Positions 6,863-15,043 are shown, counted from the first letter of the stretch. The stretch is 23,669 nucleotides of DNA from JBGQAS01 sp964498605 (GCA_964498605.1 CAZCHK010000035.1:1-23669); one strand, 5' to 3'. Program-made: numbers and translations. The notes: generated from the letters alone by a model not told the origin.

Positions 6863-8194
6863 GAAAACAAGATCGTTTACATTCGTGCCCGTTGGTCCCG
6901 TCCTGATCAGCCCACCTGTTTTAGAAAAATAGCTGTACGAATCATTTCTTGCCAGGAAATCCCGGGAATCTAGTCCCAACCGCTTTGCCTGTCGGGCAGT
7001 CGATCCATCGACAATGGCTCCTGCCGCGTCCGTCACACCGTCCTCGCCATCCGAGGCCAAACACACCATGCTTACATCTGGAATGCCGTCCAGCATCTCA
7101 ACTGCGGACAGAGCCATTTCCAGGTTCCGACCCCCTTTACCCGCACCCTGCACATACACAGTCGATTCTCCACCCGCAATTATGACGAATGGTTTCTGCC
7201 GACTGCTGGAAATTCTTCTTTTACGGTCAATCAGCAACCGAGCGAACTTAGGTCCATTTTCGGCGGCGTTTCCAAAAAAAGGTTTTTTGATTGCAATCGG
7301 AAGAATGCCTAAGCTCAAGGCTGCTTTTTCGGCGCCCCTGATGGCCTGTTGATTCGACCCAATGATCAAATTCGTAACCCGGGTTAAATAGATGTCGTTC
7401 CTTTTTACCGTTTCCGGGTTCAAACCGAGCGCTCCATCCGACAGGTACTTTTCCACCAAAGCGGGTATCTCCTTCATCAGGCCGTATTGATTTAGTATCT
7501 CAACAGCGTCCTTGAAAGTCGATGGATCCTCAGCTGTCAAACCTGATCCAATGTTGCTGATCGAATCGTCAAACACGTCCGAGAGGATCAATGTCACTAC
7601 TCTGGCGGGAAACAACATCCTGGCTAATCCGCCACCTTTGAGTGTATCCAGGTGTTTTCGAATGCAGTTGATGTCTTGAATTGGTAAACCGGATTTCAAG
7701 AGCAATTCATTGGTTTTTTTAATATCCGCCAATGTCAATCCGGGTACTGGTGCGATCAACAACGAGGAGGCGCCTCCTGATATTCCAATGATGACAGTGT
7801 CTTCCTTACGCAACCCTTCCACTTTTTTGAGTAATATTTGGCCCGCCTCCAAACTCTTCAGTCCCGGGACAGGGTGCTCGCCATAAATCACTTCCGCTTC
7901 AATATTCGGGGTTCCATCCGGGATATTTTTTGTGATCACCAGTCCGGCAGTGATTTTCGACTGAAACACAGTTTCTAATCCTTGCTGCATACCAACTGCC
8001 GCTTTTCCAACGCATATTGTGATTAATTTCGCATAAGGCCCAACGCGGATCTTCTTAGTCCTGGCCTGAATCGTAGATTCACCTGCCCGGATGACTTTCG
8101 TCATCAATTTTCCAGGCGCAACCGCATTCAAGCTAGCTTCGATAATTGACTGCACCGCCTCACTTCTGGGAAGCCTTTTTTTCTCTATCTCCAT
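6848..8194 (-). CDS. Glycerate 2-kinase (GckA/TtuD, MOFRL family)
   Basis: A protein of 448 residues counted from the ATG at 8192-8194. It phosphorylates D-glycerate to 2-phosphoglycerate with ATP in serine, glyoxylate or tartronate metabolism. The N-terminal DUF4147-type domain contains VIIGISGGASSLL. The C-terminal MOFRL domain contains GGESTVYVQGAGKGGRNLEM, LASDGEDGVTDAAGA (Ser-Asp-Gly about 381-383) and GPTGTNVNDL near the end. The frame is open 12 codons further upstream, to an ATG at 8230. I prefer 8194 because a perfect TATAAT on the minus strand lies 6 bases before it, and family members begin near this MEIEKKR segment. It is convergent with the hydroxyacid dehydrogenase and divergent from the acyl-CoA synthetase. 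Confidence 0.88.
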   Translation of the reverse strand: MEIEKKRLPRSEAVQSIIEASLNAVAPGKLMTKVIRAGESTIQARTKKIRVGPYAKLITICVGKAAVGMQQGLETVFQSKITAGLVITKNIPDGTPNIEAEVIYGEHPVPGLKSLEAGQILLKKVEGLRKEDTVIIGISGGASSLLIAPVPGLTLADIKKTNELLLKSGLPIQDINCIRKHLDTLKGGGLARMLFPARVVTLILSDVFDDSISNIGSGLTAEDPSTFKDAVEILNQYGLMKEIPALVEKYLSDGALGLNPETVKRNDIYLTRVTNLIIGSNQQAIRGAEKAALSLGILPIAIKKPFFGNAAENGPKFARLLIDRKRRISSSRQKPFVIIAGGESTVYVQGAGKGGRNLEMALSAVEMLDGIPDVSMVCLASDGEDGVTDAAGAIVDGSTARQAKRLGLDSRDFLARNDSYSYFSKTGGLIRTGPTGTNVNDLVFLFSW

Positions 8195-8206
8195 GAATAA
8201 ATTATA
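8192..8206 (-). promoter_or_regulatory. -10 box giving a probably leaderless glycerate kinase mRNA
   Basis: On the minus strand TATAAT (8206-8201) is followed by TTATTC and then ATG (8194-8192). A transcript starting 7 bases after the -10 box would begin at the A of ATG. No ribosome site is present. Confidence 0.5.
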
Positions 8207-8306
8207 GAGTAAATCATGATAGATGGTCATCGAAATTCATGAAAATGTCCTGTCAGATTCCGGAGAATCAATTAAAATAAAGCGTTCTTGTTATGACTTT
8301 TTCTTC

Positions 8307-8312
8307 AGGAGG
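8307..8312 (+). promoter_or_regulatory. Start-deciding ribosome binding site of the acyl-CoA synthetase
   Basis: A perfect AGGAGG lies 6 bases upstream of GTG 8319. It decides against the upstream in-frame start at 8223, and the CoA-binding domain then begins about 15 residues into the protein. Confidence 0.8.
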
Positions 8313-8318
8313 ATATTT

Positions 8319-10430
8319 GTGAACCACGACGTGATCAATGGGACCCTTCGTCCCCGCTCTATTGCAGTAATCGGTGCTTCAGCCACTCCAGGCAAAATCG
8401 GCTACACCGTTCTGGATAACCTGATCAAGGATGGTTACCAGGGGAGTATTTTTCCAATCAACACCAGTGCCGTTGAGATATTGGGCAGGAAAGCCTATCC
8501 ATCCATATTGGACGTCCCCGAATCCGTGGACGCGGCGATCATAACCATTCCCGCGAAATTTGTCCCGCAAGCCGCTGAAGAATGCGGCAAAAAAGGCGTT
8601 AAAGGTCTCATCATCATCGCTTCAGGATTCAGCGAGGTTGGCCAAAGGGATCTTGAAAACCAGGTAGTACAAATCGCTCATCGTTACAACATGCGCGTGT
8701 TAGGTCCCAATATCGTTGGCGTGCTTTCCAACTCAGATAAAATGAACGGGTCTTTTGCCCCATTCTTACCCTTGCCAGGCAAGGCGGCGCTTGTGTCGCA
8801 GTCCGGGGCATTGCTGATCGCGCTCGATGCTGCCACGTATATTCGAGGCGTAGGATTCGACAAGTTAATATCGATTGGCAATATGTCCGATTTGGATATC
8901 GCCGATCTTGTCACGTGGCTCGATGAAGACCCGAATACGTCCTGCATCAGTTTGTACGTTGAAGGTTTCAAGGATGGCAGGAGGTTCATTGACGCGTGCA
9001 GACACGCGAAGAAACCGATCATCGCCTTGAAAGCAGGTGTGTCAGAACACGGCGCAGCTGCAGCCGCTTCGCACACCGGGTCGCTTGCCGGAGCGGCGAA
9101 AGTGTACAGCGCTGCCTTTGAACAGGCTGGTGTCATTCAAGCATCTGATCTGAACAATCTCTTTAATCGAACGCAGGCGCTTTCACTGCAACCTGCGATG
9201 AAAGGCGACCACCTGCTCATCATCACCAACGGCGGCGGTGTGGGTGTCCTGGCGACCGATGCCGCGGAGAAATTTGGGCTGCCGCTGCAATTCGCGCCAC
9301 AGGATGTTCAGACTGAATTGAAAAAACACATGCCGGAGTTCGGTTCCGCGAAAAATCCTGTCGATCTGACAGGAATGGCAGGTTACGAATGGTACACGGA
9401 ATCGGTGCGTTATGCGTTTGCCCACCCCTGGGTGGATGGGCTCACAGTACTGTACTGCGAAACAGCCATGACCAACCCGCAGGAAATTGCCGAAGGATTG
9501 AAAAAAGCTCTCGAAGCATCAGGCGTCAAGAACAAACCTGTGACTATCTCATTTGTCGGCGGAGAAAAATCAGAAAAAGCCATGCGCTGGCTGGTCGACA
9601 ATGGAATACCTTCGTACAACGCTCCTGACCTGGCAATTAATGCCATGGCTGCTCTCAGAGAATATGGAGTACTGCAAAGCGTAGGACAATCAAGACCGGT
9701 TGCCATTCCCGCGAATGCCAGAAATACAGCGCTCGAGGTAATATCTGATGCGCGGGCAGATAACCGCTCTGCGTTAACCGAAATCGAAGCAAAACGAGTT
9801 TTCTGCGCTTATGGGCTTCCGGTGGTGCAAACACATCTGGCAAAAACAGAGAATGAAGCGACAGAACTATCCAACAGAATCGGTTATCCGGTCGTCATGA
9901 AGATCGTAAGCCCTGACATCTTGCATAAATCTGACGCCGGCGGAGTTAAAGTCAACATCAAAGACGAAAAGAGCGTGCGGGATACCTATCATCAGATTAT
10001 CGCGAACGCCAAAGCCTACAAAGCAGATGCCGTAATCCATGGAGTCGTGGTTCAGGAAATGGCCCCCATGGGCACTGAAGTGATTTTGGGTTCTGTGAAT
10101 GATTCCACTTTCGGACCGACTGTGATGTTCGGTTTAGGCGGGATCTTCGTTGAAGTGCTAAAGGATGTGACATTTCGCGTTGCTCCCGTCTCTCCGATTC
10201 AAGCCAGCGACATGATTGCAGAAATTAAGGGAGCCCCAATTCTTGCTGGTGTCCGAGGAGAAGCGCCACGCGACAAGGCGAGTCTGGTTGACATCATCAG
10301 CTTGTATTCTGCCATGATCTTGGATCTACAAGATGAACTTCTCGAATCGGACGCGAACCCCGTTTTCGTCTATGAAGAGGGAAAAGGCGTCAATGTAGTA
10401 GACGCCAGGATCATCCTGCGAAAAAAATGA
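8319..10430 (+). CDS. Acetate/acyl-CoA ligase (ADP-forming), fused alpha-beta form
   Basis: A 703-residue enzyme that makes ATP from an acyl-CoA plus ADP and phosphate, or runs in reverse, through a phospho-His intermediate; a typical energy-conserving step of anaerobic acid producers. In order: a CoA-binding Rossmann domain (IAVIGASATPGKIGY, about 15-29), succinyl-CoA-ligase-like domains with SQSGALLIALDAA and the phosphorylated His at about 252 in ASHTGSLAGA, and a C-terminal ATP-grasp domain (about 480-703) with YPVVMKIVSPDILHKSDAGG and MFGLGG. The start is GTG 8319, because a perfect AGGAGG lies at 8307-8312, 6 bases before it. The frame is open back to 8223, but that extension is not family-like. 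An intrinsic terminator follows the stop. The acyl substrate cannot be told from sequence. Confidence 0.9.
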   Translation: MNHDVINGTLRPRSIAVIGASATPGKIGYTVLDNLIKDGYQGSIFPINTSAVEILGRKAYPSILDVPESVDAAIITIPAKFVPQAAEECGKKGVKGLIIIASGFSEVGQRDLENQVVQIAHRYNMRVLGPNIVGVLSNSDKMNGSFAPFLPLPGKAALVSQSGALLIALDAATYIRGVGFDKLISIGNMSDLDIADLVTWLDEDPNTSCISLYVEGFKDGRRFIDACRHAKKPIIALKAGVSEHGAAAAASHTGSLAGAAKVYSAAFEQAGVIQASDLNNLFNRTQALSLQPAMKGDHLLIITNGGGVGVLATDAAEKFGLPLQFAPQDVQTELKKHMPEFGSAKNPVDLTGMAGYEWYTESVRYAFAHPWVDGLTVLYCETAMTNPQEIAEGLKKALEASGVKNKPVTISFVGGEKSEKAMRWLVDNGIPSYNAPDLAINAMAALREYGVLQSVGQSRPVAIPANARNTALEVISDARADNRSALTEIEAKRVFCAYGLPVVQTHLAKTENEATELSNRIGYPVVMKIVSPDILHKSDAGGVKVNIKDEKSVRDTYHQIIANAKAYKADAVIHGVVVQEMAPMGTEVILGSVNDSTFGPTVMFGLGGIFVEVLKDVTFRVAPVSPIQASDMIAEIKGAPILAGVRGEAPRDKASLVDIISLYSAMILDLQDELLESDANPVFVYEEGKGVNVVDARIILRKK

Positions 10431-10450
10431 TCCTATAGCTCAATAATTGA

Positions 10451-10487
10451 AGAGCAGCTCGTTCGTCAAACGGAGCTGCTCTTTTTT
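10451..10487 (+). terminator. Intrinsic terminator of the acyl-CoA synthetase gene
   Basis: AGAGCAGCTC (10451-10460) pairs perfectly with GAGCTGCTCT (10473-10482) around a 12-base loop and is followed by TTTTT to 10487. It lies about 20 bases after the stop. The hairpin also covers the last codons and stop of the convergent gene at 10466-10894. Confidence 0.85.
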
Positions 10488-10894
10488 GTGCGATGTCGTT
10501 CGTAAGCTCCCAGCCAGGGTGATCCCAATCGATGATTCTTAGCCACGATCACTTTCCTCAACTTTTGACTGACCAGCGCGACGATACCTGCCAGCTGGCC
10601 CCAATCATGGTTGTCCAGGATGGTTTGAAGTTTCAAAGGGACGTCGGCTGTCCAGTTCCAATCCAGGCGAAATCGATCTGCTTTCAACCAATAATCTCGT
10701 TTCTCCCACGCCGCCACAGAGACATCAATCGTCTTGTTGACCTTTTCGATCGACTCAATAAGGAACGCCACCAGATCGAAAAGCTGATCGTTTTCCTCCT
10801 TCTGAGTCATCGCTTCACGCATCGCCAGAACAATTTCCTTCGTGAGTTTCGTGCGTTCTTTCCCAGCGGAATCGAGATTGATTGTTCTGCCCAT
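10466..10894 (-). CDS. Conserved-looking hypothetical protein, mostly helical
   Basis: A 142-residue soluble protein with no signal peptide or membrane segment, which I cannot assign. The N-terminus is MGRTINLDSAGKERTKL, followed by helices and then an aromatic and basic patch at 63-81 (WEKRDYWLKADRFRLDWNW). A second helical stretch follows, and the tail is basic. The minus strand is favoured over an opposing open frame because the ATG has a GGAG site about 5 bases upstream, and its residue composition is normal. A TATAAT on the minus strand at 10952-10947 could serve as its -10. It may be a lineage-specific protein. The Trp/Arg-rich patch could bind nucleic acid or another protein, but nothing proves this. 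Its stop lies inside the terminator of the convergent gene. Confidence 0.65.
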   Translation of the reverse strand: MGRTINLDSAGKERTKLTKEIVLAMREAMTQKEENDQLFDLVAFLIESIEKVNKTIDVSVAAWEKRDYWLKADRFRLDWNWTADVPLKLQTILDNHDWGQLAGIVALVSQKLRKVIVAKNHRLGSPWLGAYERHRTKKSSSV

Positions 10895-10959
10895 ATTTCT
10901 CCACTTGTTGTTAATAGAATGGTAATAACTCCAAAAAAGTTTCGCTATTATAATTCACA

Positions 10960-10988
10960 TTGACGCTGCTATAAGTAGTGCGTATAAT
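10960..10988 (+). promoter_or_regulatory. Strong promoter for tRNA-Leu and trigger factor
   Basis: TTGACG (10960-10965), a 17-base spacer and TATAAT (10983-10988). Transcription should start near 10995, about 5 bases before the tRNA. This is the best sigma-70-type promoter in the window. Confidence 0.8.
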
Positions 10989-10999
10989 TCGTTGTCTTT

Positions 11000-11081
11000 G
11001 GGGAAGTGCTGGAATTGGCAGACAGGCATGACTTAGGATCATGTGCCGAAAGGCGTGCGGGTTCAAGTCCCGCCTTCCCCA
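11000..11081 (+). tRNA. tRNA-Leu (anticodon UAG)
   Basis: Acceptor stem GGGGAAG (11000-11006) pairs with CTTCCCC (11074-11080), with discriminator A at 11081. The anticodon stem is CATGA/TCATG with loop CTTAGGA, so the anticodon is TAG, which reads CUA and, with wobble, other CUN leucine codons. A long class II variable arm (GCC GAAA GGC) and a T-arm GCGGG-TTCAAGT-CCCGC complete the molecule. CCA is not encoded. Trigger factor starts only 25 bases downstream, with no promoter between. Confidence 0.96.
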
Positions 11082-11106
11082 TCAATCTGACACATAGAGG
11101 TCCAAA

Positions 11107-12570
11107 GTGAAGCTCGAGAAAATTTTGCGTGATGACCAACAAGTAAAAGTAATTGTAGAGTTAGAAGAATCAACCCTTTTAGAATTCAAACAAAAAGCCG
11201 CCAGAAAAATTGCCTCCAGAAACAAGATCCCCGGATTCCGTCCCGGAAAAGCACCCTACGCCGTCGTCGCCCGTTCGTTCGGAGAGGAAGTCATTGAAGA
11301 ACAGGCTAAAGAGCTGCTTATTGATGATGTTTACCCCAAAATGCTGGATGAAGCCAAAATAACCCCTTCAGGTGCTGGTTTGCTGGAAGAAATTGTCAGC
11401 ATCCACCCACCGAAATTTTCCTTCGTTGTTCCGCTTGAACCGGAAATAAAGCTTGGTAATTATCACAAATTACGCAAAGCCTACAATCCCCCCGTTGTAC
11501 AGGAGAAGGACGTGGAGGATTACCTGACGAAAATGCGTGCAAATTACGCGACCGCAGAACCAGTTGAGAGACCCGCGCAAAAAGGTGATCTGGTCTACCT
11601 GAAGTTGTCCGCTAAAATTACAAAACCCACAGCGGACGAAGACGCGGAGATACTCAAAGAGACCACGTCGCAGGTGATCATCGGCGAAGAAAACTTCCAG
11701 GAAAATAACTACCCGTACAAGAATTTTGCGGACGAGATCATCGGCATGCAAGCCGGCGGTGAAAAAACGACAGAACACACGTTTAGCGAAAAAGATGCCA
11801 GCGAAAAATTCCGGGGTAAGACCATCGCTTTCCTGATTACCTGCCAGAGCGTCAAGAGCATGAAATATCCCGAGCTGGATGACAGCTTTGCGAAAATGGT
11901 TGGCGGGTTGGAGAAATTTGATGATCTCAAGACAGCAGTCCGCAGCCAGCTGGAAACCAGTTCAAAGCAGGATTATGACCGCAGGTATTTTGATGATCTT
12001 TTTGAAGAGATTCTGAAATCTGCGACCATCAAGTATCCTCCTCAAATGCTTGAACATGAAGCGGAACATGTCCTGGAATCTGTAAAAGAAGATCTGGCCG
12101 CACAAAAACTTGACCTTGACGCGTACCTGAAAGTAATAAAAAAGGACAAAGCCACCTTTCTTAAAGAGGATATCGAACCGGCTGCCAAGAAAAGACTTGA
12201 ACGGGGATTGATTTTTGAAACCTTTGCGGCAGAAGAAAAGATCGAATTGGATAAAGAGGAACTGAGCAAGGAATTTCAATCCACGATCCAGGACCTTCAA
12301 TACACGGCAGACTTTCAAAAACTTCAAAAGAAAATGGCACCCAATCAGCTCTCCAATGCCATCGCGATGCAGGCTGCCAACAGGCTGATGAACAATCGCA
12401 TACTGGATAGACTCAAGGACATCGCCACCGGAAAATTATCCGAGGTGAACACCCCCAAAGGCGGGCAAACCGCTCCGACGAATAAAAAAGAAGTAGAAAC
12501 AGCAAAAAAACCGACCAGGAAATCTCCCGAGAAAAATAGTACCTCGGAGAACAAAAAGGTAACGGAATAG
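11107..12570 (+). CDS. tig: Trigger factor, ribosome-bound chaperone
   Basis: A 487-residue protein, longer than the usual 430 or so. The N-terminal ribosome-docking signature GFRPGKAP is at 43-50. A diverged FKBP-like domain follows (about 155-245, starting KGDLVYLKLSAKI), and then the helical SurA-like C-domain (about 250-435). The extra length is a hydrophilic tail of about 45 residues rich in Lys, Thr, Pro and Glu after position 440. The start is GTG 11107, with AGAGG 6 bases upstream. It appears to be on the same transcript as tRNA-Leu and clpP. The FKBP part carries an acidic insert (EDAEILKE), so prolyl-isomerase activity is uncertain. Confidence 0.93.
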   Translation: MKLEKILRDDQQVKVIVELEESTLLEFKQKAARKIASRNKIPGFRPGKAPYAVVARSFGEEVIEEQAKELLIDDVYPKMLDEAKITPSGAGLLEEIVSIHPPKFSFVVPLEPEIKLGNYHKLRKAYNPPVVQEKDVEDYLTKMRANYATAEPVERPAQKGDLVYLKLSAKITKPTADEDAEILKETTSQVIIGEENFQENNYPYKNFADEIIGMQAGGEKTTEHTFSEKDASEKFRGKTIAFLITCQSVKSMKYPELDDSFAKMVGGLEKFDDLKTAVRSQLETSSKQDYDRRYFDDLFEEILKSATIKYPPQMLEHEAEHVLESVKEDLAAQKLDLDAYLKVIKKDKATFLKEDIEPAAKKRLERGLIFETFAAEEKIELDKEELSKEFQSTIQDLQYTADFQKLQKKMAPNQLSNAIAMQAANRLMNNRILDRLKDIATGKLSEVNTPKGGQTAPTNKKEVETAKKPTRKSPEKNSTSENKKVTE

Positions 12571-12580
12571 GAGGACGTAC

Positions 12581-13186
12581 ATGTTTCCAAAAAATGTCAT
12601 TCCCATGGTGGTCGAATCATCTGGCAGGGGTGAGCGCGCTTATGATATCTACTCGTTATTGCTCAAAGAGCGCATCATTTTTGTTGGTACAGAAATTAAT
12701 GATCAGGTCAGCAACGTGGTTGTCGCTCAGCTTTTGTATCTCAGTCATGAAGACGCCGACGCCCCCATCCAAATGTATATCAATTCACCTGGTGGGCAGA
12801 TCTATTCGGGTTTGGCAATATATGACACGATGAACATGATTCCGAACAAAATCTCCACCGTTGCAGTCGGTGTCACCGCTTCTTTTGGAACCGTTCTTCT
12901 AACGGCTGGCACCAAGGGAATGCGGTACGCGCTACCCCACGCGACCATCCACATGCATCAGCCTCTTGGCGGCGCAGAGGGACAGGCTTCGGACATCGAA
13001 ATTCAGGCACGAGAGATACTGAGATTAAAAGCGAGATTAATTGAGATATTATCAAACGCCACCGGGCAGCCACATGATGTCATTGAAAGAGATACCGATC
13101 GCAACTTTTATCTAGATGCGCAACAAGCGGTTGACTACGGGTTGGTTGACAAAGTCCTCACTCCAGCGACGCCATCACAGCCCTGA
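12581..13186 (+). CDS. clpP: ATP-dependent Clp protease proteolytic subunit
   Basis: A 201-residue serine peptidase that forms the tetradecameric barrel used with ClpX, ClpA or ClpC. The catalytic triad is Ser101 in GVTASFGTVLL, His126 in HMHQP and Asp171 in ERDTDRNFYLDA. YINSPGGQIYSG (66-77) builds the oxyanion and substrate groove. The residues around the active Ser (TASFGT) differ from the common AASMGA. The ATG at 12581 is preceded by AGGAGG, which overlaps the trigger factor stop codon, so translation is likely coupled. clpX, the usual next gene, is absent; a HAD phosphatase follows instead. Confidence 0.95.
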   Translation: MFPKNVIPMVVESSGRGERAYDIYSLLLKERIIFVGTEINDQVSNVVVAQLLYLSHEDADAPIQMYINSPGGQIYSGLAIYDTMNMIPNKISTVAVGVTASFGTVLLTAGTKGMRYALPHATIHMHQPLGGAEGQASDIEIQAREILRLKARLIEILSNATGQPHDVIERDTDRNFYLDAQQAVDYGLVDKVLTPATPSQP

Positions 13187-13192
13187 ATATAT

Positions 13193-13216
13193 CAGCGGAT
13201 CAGAATTGATCCGCTG
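13193..13216 (+). terminator. Perfect hairpin after clpP, possible terminator or attenuator
   Basis: CAGCGGATCA (13193-13202) pairs fully with TGATCCGCTG (13207-13216) around loop GAAT. It lies 7 bases after the clpP stop. The following bases are T-rich only in part (TCTGCATTGATTTG), so it is either a weak intrinsic terminator or an mRNA 3'-end or stability element. Confidence 0.5.
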
Positions 13217-13235
13217 TCTGCATTGATTTGTGATC

Positions 13236-14006
13236 ATGCGTTATAAAGCCGCAATATTGGATATGGATGGCGTGATCTGGAAAGCCGATCAGCAAATTGG
13301 GAACCTTGGTGAGGTTTTCCGCTCTCTGGATGATCGATTCTCCGAATTTGTTTTTTGTACCAACAATTCAACCCAGCCACCACGACATGCCCAGCAGAAG
13401 TTATCCGCACTGGGAGTAGATTTCCCTGAAGAGCGGATTATCACGTCCTCCCACGCCGTCGCTGACCGACTCACCCAGCGCCATTCTCCAGGAGATCACA
13501 TCCTTGTCATTGGAGAAACCGGATTGAAGGAGGCACTTCGCAACAAAGGTTTCATAATCTCCAATAATCATCCTGCTGCCGTTGTCGTCGGCATGGACAA
13601 GCATTTCACATACCAAAGCTTATGTGATGCGGTTATTGCTATACGCAACGGGGCTTCTTTCTACGGGACAAACCCGGACATGACATTCCCTTCACCTGAA
13701 GGCCTGATCCCCGGCGCGGGTTCGATCATCGAATTGATCCGGATCAGTTCCGGGATCGAGCCAACCATCGCAGGGAAACCGCATCCGTACATGCTGGATC
13801 TCGCGATGGAGCTCATGCACACTTCGCCCGCGGAAACCCTGGTGATCGGAGATCGCCTGGACACAGATATTTTGGGGGGTCAGGCCGCCAACTGCCCCAC
13901 GGCGCTGGTGTTATCGGGCGTGACAGACCTTGAAACATTGAACACATCCAGCATTCACCCGGACCTGGTGGCACAGGATTTGACCTCGTTATTATCATCG
14001 CTATGA
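13236..14006 (+). CDS. HAD-superfamily IIA phosphatase (NagD/p-nitrophenylphosphatase-like)
   Basis: A protein of 256 residues counted from ATG 13236; GTG 13230 in the same frame is the alternative, and neither has a ribosome site. Motif I is ILDMDGVIW, with nucleophile Asp9 and acid Asp11. Motif II is FCTNNST, motif III is the Lys in AGKPHPYM, and motif IV is VIGDRLDTDILGG. The C2-type cap with GTNPD and GAGSIIELI is typical of NagD-like phosphatases acting on small phosphates such as nucleotides, phosphoglycolate or glycerol phosphate. The substrate is not determined. Its TGA overlaps the ATG of rlmN (ATGA at 14003), indicating coupled translation. Confidence 0.88.
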   Translation: MRYKAAILDMDGVIWKADQQIGNLGEVFRSLDDRFSEFVFCTNNSTQPPRHAQQKLSALGVDFPEERIITSSHAVADRLTQRHSPGDHILVIGETGLKEALRNKGFIISNNHPAAVVVGMDKHFTYQSLCDAVIAIRNGASFYGTNPDMTFPSPEGLIPGAGSIIELIRISSGIEPTIAGKPHPYMLDLAMELMHTSPAETLVIGDRLDTDILGGQAANCPTALVLSGVTDLETLNTSSIHPDLVAQDLTSLLSSL

Positions 14007-15043
14007 AAAATTTCTTCGATGTGTCACGCGACGAACTGGACAATTGGGTCCGCTCACAGCAGCAACCCGCCTTCAGGCAGCAGCAGATCTGGGATGGAGC
14101 CTACAAACACCTGGCAGAGTCACCCGGACAGGTGACGAATCTTCCCCAGCGTGTCAGACATTTGCTGGAAGGTGATTTTTCCTTCAACCCGCTCACACTG
14201 ATCGACAGCCAAACCAGCCAGGACGAGCAAACCTCAAAGTTCCTCTTTGAACTGCACGACAGGCACAAGGTCGAAGCCGTCCTGATGGAATACAATTCCA
14301 GAAAATCAGCTTGTATATCCACACAGTCGGGCTGCCCTGTGAATTGCGTGTTCTGTGCCACCGGGCAAATGGGATTTCATCGCAACCTCACAGCAGGTGA
14401 GATCATTTACCAGGTTATCTTCATCGAAAGGCTGCTGAGAAAGCGCTCCACCTCGCTGACCAATGTCGTGATCATGGGCATGGGCGAGCCTATGCTGAAT
14501 TATGAAGAGACGCTGAAGTCTGTCCACACCCTGAACCGTCCGGACACACTCAACATCGGCGCGAGGAGATTCACCCTCTCAACGGTCGGGATTATCCCTG
14601 GAATCATGAAGCTGATCAATGACCCAATCCAAATTAACCTGGCAATCAGCCTGCACGCGTCAGACGATCAAACCCGGGTGAACTTGATACCCATCGCGAA
14701 AAGTTATCCAATAAAACAACTGCTCGAGGCTTGCAGGGTTTATGTGGAAAATACTCATCGCCGGGTGACCTTTGAATGGGCGCTCATTGACGGTGTCAAC
14801 GACAGCACCGCCATGGCCAAGCAATTTTCACGCCTCGTGCGGGGCCTGATGTGCCACGTGAATCTAATCTTGCTCAATCCAACCAGCTTCTATCCAGGAA
14901 TGCCGTCGTCACCGAGGCAAATCCAACGCTTCAAGTCGGTGTTAACCGATTCTGGGATTCCCTGCACGATACGATTGAGAAGAGGGATGGATATCAGTGC
15001 CGGGTGCGGTCAGCTGGCATACGCAAATTCAACTTTATCTTAG
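14003..15043 (+). CDS. rlmN: Dual-specificity 23S rRNA/tRNA adenine-C2 methyltransferase RlmN
   Basis: A 346-residue radical-SAM enzyme that methylates C2 of A2503 in 23S rRNA and A37 in some tRNAs. The cluster motif is C-x3-C-x2-C (Cys111, Cys115, Cys118 in CPVNCVFCATGQMGF). The two extra conserved cysteines used in the methyl-transfer mechanism are at about 104 (SACIST) and 335 (ISAGCGQLA). GMGEPMLNYE is the SAM-binding GGE-like motif. The length and the GCGQL end fit RlmN rather than the resistance enzyme Cfr. It overlaps the HAD gene by 4 bases. The ftsY -10 box begins 4 bases after its stop. Confidence 0.95.
   Translation: MKNFFDVSRDELDNWVRSQQQPAFRQQQIWDGAYKHLAESPGQVTNLPQRVRHLLEGDFSFNPLTLIDSQTSQDEQTSKFLFELHDRHKVEAVLMEYNSRKSACISTQSGCPVNCVFCATGQMGFHRNLTAGEIIYQVIFIERLLRKRSTSLTNVVIMGMGEPMLNYEETLKSVHTLNRPDTLNIGARRFTLSTVGIIPGIMKLINDPIQINLAISLHASDDQTRVNLIPIAKSYPIKQLLEACRVYVENTHRRVTFEWALIDGVNDSTAMAKQFSRLVRGLMCHVNLILLNPTSFYPGMPSSPRQIQRFKSVLTDSGIPCTIRLRRGMDISAGCGQLAYANSTLS

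Noticed and set aside
8223..8318. N-terminal extension of the acyl-CoA synthetase by 32 residues
   Set aside because: The perfect AGGAGG at 8307-8312 with GTG at 8319 gives a family-like N-terminus. The extension (SCYDFFFRRIF) looks like translated leader.
10532..10963. A 143-residue open frame on the plus strand opposite the orphan gene
   Set aside because: No ribosome site, unnatural composition and it runs into the tRNA promoter region. The minus-strand frame has a GGAG site and a normal protein-like sequence.
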